Shown one piece after another: positions 3,406 through 5,509 of a stretch of DNA of 5,509 nt. Numbering within the stretch: the stretch's first letter is position 1; the number at the start of each line of letters is the position of its first letter. The position numbers were made by a program, and so were the translations under genes. Below the pieces are notes generated by a model. That model saw nothing but the letters and a program-made list of their open reading frames with translations. It was not told the origin of the DNA and did not search any database. The stretch is from contig DOIU01000263.1 of the NCBI GenBank assembly GCA_003511825.1, positions 1 through 5,509 of the forward strand. The letters are read 5' to 3'. Origin of the DNA: Gammaproteobacteria bacterium. GTDB lineage: Bacteria > Pseudomonadota > Gammaproteobacteria > Granulosicoccales > Granulosicoccaceae.

Positions 3406-5509
3406 ATGGCTGAACGCGACAATAATCCCGCTGAATCTGGTTCTCACACCACGCAAGCACTCGCGGATACGCCGCGCTGGCAAAAACCGCACACGTGGCC
3501 CGAGCTGGTCGGACTGCTACTGATCGCCGGCATTGCGATGTTTGTGATTCTCTCAATCCAAAGCATCGCCTCTGACCTCGACAGCTTTGACCGCACAGCC
3601 AGCGCTCAAAACACCATTCAGCTCGAGCGCTTGCAGTTACGCCTGACATCCGTGCGCAAAATCATGCAATTGGGCATGATCAACAATGAACCCAGCACCT
3701 TGTCGGTGGCGCACAATGAAGTCCGCACATTACAACAACAACTCGACAAACTGCTACCTGAAAAATTCCTGGTCGCGCAAACGGCTAATATCCAAGCGTC
3801 GCTGGTGCTGTTACGCGATAAGATCACCCAAGAACTCATCCAAGTAGAGAGCTTGCTACGCACCGGTGCCAACGGCTTCGCCAAAGATTCAGCACCCGTC
3901 TTGCGCCTGATTGTAAGGAAGCTGGATACGCTGAGCGACCAAACCCAACAGGCGATTCGCCAGACCGCGCTCAAGCAATCCGAGAACGCACAAGCTCAAC
4001 ACAAGCTGCTGAAAGACTTTAGCGAATACAGCACGTTGTTTCTGACCATCTTTGGTTTGTTTGCCGCAGGCCTTCTGGGACTCGCGCTCTACCAGAGGCA
4101 GCTGTTTCACGCCCAACTCAATGCCAACCAACAAGCGGATATGCAAACACGCCGCTTACACGACACCATTGAAGGATTTTCAACCGCCTGCGCGCTCTAC
4201 GACGAGCAAGGCTTGTTGCAAGTTTACAACACAGCTTTAGCGCAACTGGTCCCCGACATTTCGCAGCGCATCGCGCAGCCGCTGGACGCGAACGCAGTGT
4301 TGTCGCTACTCGCACATGGACCAGAGACGCATGGGAACGACCTGAGCGTCTCCCCCGACCGTCTCGACCAGGAAGCATGCGACGAGGGCTACACACTGAC
4401 GGATTACCAGGGCAGGCAACTGCAGATCAGAGAGCGTCCAGCGCATGATGGTGGCATGATCGTGGTTTACCGGGATGTGAGCTATATCCACCATGCGGAA
4501 TCGCGCCTGAAATACCTCGATAGCCACGACAAACTGACCCAGCTCCCGAACCGCAATCGCTTTCTCGAGGACCTGGCGACAGCCATTGATTCTGCGGGCA
4601 AGCGCGAACGCATTGCCGTCGTTATCTTTGATGTTCACAACTTTCGCGACGTCAACGAAACCTACGGACACACCATGGGTGACAATGTGTTGCGGAACAT
4701 TGCGAGCACCATCCAAAATGGATTGCTGCCGCACAAGTACGCCGCCCGTATCGGTGGTGACGAATTTGCCTCCATTATCAACGATGCCAAAGATCACGCG
4801 AGCGTCTATCGACTCGTGCGCCGGACACTGAAACAATTGTGCACCGGATATTGTATTGACAACATCGACATACCGATTCAGGCCAGCGTCGGCATCGCCT
4901 ATTACCCGCACCACGGTCGCACCGTCACCGGCCTGGTGAGCAACGCCGATGCCGCCAGCGTTCACGCGCGCGAAAATGCATACACAAAACCCGGCGTGTA
5001 CAACAACAAGTTAAAGCATCGTACCGAGCGACGCCGGCAAATCGAACGCCATATGCACGCCGCCATCGATCACAACGAATTGCGTGTGCAGTACCAGCCA
5101 CAAATAGATGTGCGCAGCGGCATGACCACCGGCATGGAAGCATTACTGCGCTGGAATAACCGCCAGCTCGGCGAGATCAGTCCCGCCGAGTTTATTCCGT
5201 TGGCTGAAGACAACGGCATGATCATGGAGCTGGGCGAGTGGGTCCTCAAGCGATCAATCAATGACTATCAGCAGTTGGCACGCTACGGCATGTCACCTGG
5301 CGTATTGTCTGTGAATCTCTCACGTCGTCAGTTCAACAGCACCCATATCGCAGCCACGCTGGAAAAGGCAATTGCCGACGCGGGCCTGACACCACAGCAA
5401 CTCACGCTCGAAATCACCGAAACAGCCATCATGGATGACACCAACCGCACCGCCCAGATTCTGAACGAACTGAAAGAAATGGGCGTTGGCCTGTCTATCG
5501 ACGACTTTG
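3406..5509 (+). CDS. Membrane-bound PAS-GGDEF-EAL cyclic di-GMP signalling protein (3' end outside window)
   Basis: The frame is open from ATG 3406 to the window edge (701 residues visible); no alternative start exists back to an in-frame TGA at 3340. AGG at 3401-3403 is a weak, close ribosome site. In order: cytoplasmic tail (1-32), membrane segment 1 (about 33-51), a helical periplasmic sensor region (52-207) of no recognised type, membrane segment 2 (about 209-229), a PAS-like domain (about 247-362, with ALYDEQGLLQVYN and a following IRERP strand), GGDEF (about 365-535) and EAL (from about 545). The cyclase domain has an intact GGDEF motif (450-454), metal residue D409, and guanine-contact residues N417 and D426. 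The DxD motif is D409-V-H411, and no RxxD inhibitory site precedes GGDEF. The phosphodiesterase domain shows EALLR (578-582), N637 in VNLS, E669 in LEITE, and D699-D700 where the window ends. Both domains look catalytically competent, so it may make or degrade cyclic di-GMP, controlling motility or biofilm. The net direction cannot be told from sequence. Confidence 0.93.
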   Translation, partial: MAERDNNPAESGSHTTQALADTPRWQKPHTWPELVGLLLIAGIAMFVILSIQSIASDLDSFDRTASAQNTIQLERLQLRLTSVRKIMQLGMINNEPSTLSVAHNEVRTLQQQLDKLLPEKFLVAQTANIQASLVLLRDKITQELIQVESLLRTGANGFAKDSAPVLRLIVRKLDTLSDQTQQAIRQTALKQSENAQAQHKLLKDFSEYSTLFLTIFGLFAAGLLGLALYQRQLFHAQLNANQQADMQTRRLHDTIEGFSTACALYDEQGLLQVYNTALAQLVPDISQRIAQPLDANAVLSLLAHGPETHGNDLSVSPDRLDQEACDEGYTLTDYQGRQLQIRERPAHDGGMIVVYRDVSYIHHAESRLKYLDSHDKLTQLPNRNRFLEDLATAIDSAGKRERIAVVIFDVHNFRDVNETYGHTMGDNVLRNIASTIQNGLLPHKYAARIGGDEFASIINDAKDHASVYRLVRRTLKQLCTGYCIDNIDIPIQASVGIAYYPHHGRTVTGLVSNADAASVHARENAYTKPGVYNNKLKHRTERRRQIERHMHAAIDHNELRVQYQPQIDVRSGMTTGMEALLRWNNRQLGEISPAEFIPLAEDNGMIMELGEWVLKRSINDYQQLARYGMSPGVLSVNLSRRQFNSTHIAATLEKAIADAGLTPQQLTLEITETAIMDDTNRTAQILNELKEMGVGLSIDDF

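Noticed and set aside
4306..4965. 219-codon minus-strand frame inside the GGDEF-EAL gene
   Set aside because: It is antisense to the strongly conserved GGDEF region, has no family resemblance, and reflects codon bias of the real gene.

Overview
The window looks like chromosomal DNA from a proteobacterium, most likely gamma or beta. Supporting this are an adenosylcobalamin-dependent (class II) ribonucleotide reductase tail, a 93-codon PpiC-type parvulin, a D-2-hydroxyglutarate-dehydrogenase-like flavoprotein and a membrane-anchored PAS-GGDEF-EAL protein, all with moderately GC-rich codon use. No mobile element, phage gene, CRISPR array, tRNA or rRNA was seen. The genus cannot be fixed from the sequence.

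Layout. Bases 1-621 (+) hold the C-terminal part of NrdJ, whose start lies outside the window. A small four-cysteine zinc-ribbon-like protein follows at 717-929 (+). After an intergenic stretch with one hairpin and a candidate promoter comes a 97-residue helical protein of unknown function at 1108-1401 (+). The parvulin gene ppiC follows at 1474-1755 (+), and a strong intrinsic terminator lies at 1763-1795. Convergent to these, at 1798-3186 (-), is the FAD-linked 2-hydroxyacid dehydrogenase. A divergent AT-rich intergenic region (3187-3405) separates it from the PAS-GGDEF-EAL gene, which starts at 3406 (+) and runs off the right edge at base 5509.

The main observation is in ppiC. The reading frame is complete from a good Shine-Dalgarno/ATG to a stop at the family's usual length, but codon 43 is TGA. 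It falls three residues after the conserved active-site cysteine, giving Cys-Pro-Ser-[TGA], a CxxU-type redox motif if the TGA is read as selenocysteine. Fourteen bases after the TGA there is a compact hairpin with a G at the second position of its 7-base loop, much like a bacterial SECIS element. The sequence after the TGA is a well-conserved parvulin C-terminal half with all expected active-site residues. The best reading is therefore a candidate selenoprotein parvulin. A fresh Gly-to-stop mutation or a base-calling error is the main rival. The selenocysteine machinery (selA, selB, selC, selD) is not in this window, so the decisive genomic test lies outside it.

The genes do not form one obvious pathway. 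NrdJ makes deoxynucleotides, the flavoprotein oxidises a 2-hydroxyacid such as D-2-hydroxyglutarate, and the GGDEF-EAL protein links a periplasmic or membrane signal to cyclic di-GMP turnover. The 97-residue protein and ppiC are co-directional, 72 bases apart, and may share a transcript that ends at the 1763 terminator.
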